Shown here piece after piece: positions 5,394 to 5,747 of a stretch of DNA of 5,747 bases. The DNA is taken from the NCBI GenBank assembly GCA_013388525.1, contig JACAFA010000234.1:1-5747 (forward strand), given 5' to 3'. This stretch comes from Ignavibacteriaceae bacterium. Its GTDB lineage: Bacteria; Bacteroidota; Ignavibacteria; Ignavibacteriales; Ignavibacteriaceae. Within the stretch, counting starts at the first letter, position 1. The number at the start of each line of letters is the position of its first letter. Position numbers and translations under genes: made by a program. The notes under the pieces are model-generated. The model saw only the letters and a list, made by a program, of their open reading frames with translations, did no database searches and was not told the origin of the DNA.

Positions 5394-5747
5394 TTACTTT
5401 AGCAGAATCATTTTCTTAGTTTCAACAAATGAACCTGCTTGAATTCTGTATAAATAAATACCACTGGCTAAACCAGTTGCATCGAAATTAATTTCATATC
5501 TGCCTGCTACTCTAAACTCATCAACAAGGGTTGCTACTTCATTACCCAATACATCATAAATTTTTAATGTTTGGTGACTGCCGACTGGCGACTGCCAACT
5601 AATTTTTGTGCTGGGGTTAAATGGATTTGGATAGTTTTGTTCAAGCGAAAATGAAGTAGGAGTTTCTGTAGAAGTATTTTCTACTGAAGTTATATTATTC
5701 TTATCATAACGATAAACACCTCCGCCAAGTGTTGCTGCATATAAATA
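5394..5747 (-). CDS. 3' end of a T9SS cargo gene, probably propeller-type (5' part outside window)
   Basis: Only the last 117 codons are present; the frame is open to the window edge and ends at TAA (5394-5396). The fragment begins YLYAATLGGGVYRYD, which resembles the last blade of a propeller (compare IIAATSDGLWQRD in the gene at 1471-2718). A short Ser/Thr/Asn linker follows, then a complete type A sorting domain: FSLEQNYPNPFNPS, IYDVLGNEVATLV, SGIYLYRIQAGSF and terminal KKMILLK. The protein should be exported by T9SS to the surface. The variable loop carries QSPVGSHQ, the same as in the eight-repeat gene, and is encoded by heptamer repeats. The gene lies 63 nt upstream of the eight-repeat gene in the same direction and is the first visible member of the run. 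Confidence 0.82.
   Translation of the reverse strand, partial: YLYAATLGGGVYRYDKNNITSVENTSTETPTSFSLEQNYPNPFNPSTKISWQSPVGSHQTLKIYDVLGNEVATLVDEFRVAGRYEINFDATGLASGIYLYRIQAGSFVETKKMILLK
5519..5651 (-). repeat. Sorting-domain DNA module, class B, copy 2
   Basis: This is the partner of the module at 3758-3890. The exactly shared runs include the first 25 bases and a 26-base stretch covering most of the heptamer tract. Confidence 0.85.
5573..5600 (-). repeat. Four heptamers in the sorting-domain loop of the edge gene
   Basis: The plus-strand units are ggtgact, gccgact, ggcgact and gccaact, in the same order and phase as at 3812-3839 with one base changed. The flanking domain is also near-identical, so the tract was probably copied as part of the larger module. 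Confidence 0.75.

Overview
The window most resembles a genome of the Ignavibacteria/Chlorobiota-Bacteroidota lineage, probably Ignavibacteriales. This is inferred from protein style, not from a marker gene. Four consecutive minus-strand genes end in a type A C-terminal sorting domain of the type IX secretion system (T9SS). These domains have the NYPNPFNP start, the VYDVLGNEVATLV core and a basic, hydrophobic KK..LLK-like end. The plus-strand gene is an M16-family peptidase homologue. Most genes are AT-rich, and Shine-Dalgarno-like sites precede several starts.

Layout. Positions 1-1422 (+) hold an M16B peptidase-like protein that has lost the HxxEH zinc motif but keeps the C-terminal R/Y pair. 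Its 5' end is built from ATGC-rich units spaced about 8 bp apart, and its frame is open to the window edge. Positions 1423-1470 are a short convergent intergenic spacer with a very GC-rich hairpin. Positions 1471-5747 (-) hold a probable operon read right to left: the 3' end of a propeller-like T9SS cargo (5394-5747, cut by the window edge); a gene of eight ~55-residue repeats plus a sorting domain, interrupted by one in-frame TAG (3633-5330); a 294-residue unidentified secreted protein (2729-3613); and a 415-residue Asp-box beta-propeller (1471-2718). Spacers in this run are 63, 19 and 10 nt. No stretch over 300 bases lacks a gene, and I saw no tRNA, rRNA, insertion sequence or CRISPR array.

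How the genes work together. All complete minus-strand proteins have an N-terminal Sec signal peptide ending in AQ and a C-terminal T9SS domain. They should cross the inner membrane by Sec, cross the outer membrane by T9SS, and end up on the surface or released. Their N-terminal modules are unrelated, while the sorting domains are nearly identical at DNA level in two neighbouring pairs. This suggests sorting-domain cassettes being copied or homogenised along the operon. The M16 homologue is an exported, probably non-catalytic subunit whose partner is expected just upstream of the window; nothing in the sequence links it to the T9SS cargo.

The points most worth checking are the amber codon in the repeat gene, the paired sorting-domain DNA modules, the heptamer and palindrome tracts at the same place in all four sorting domains, and the octamer-like array at the M16 start, which could shift frame if unit number changes.
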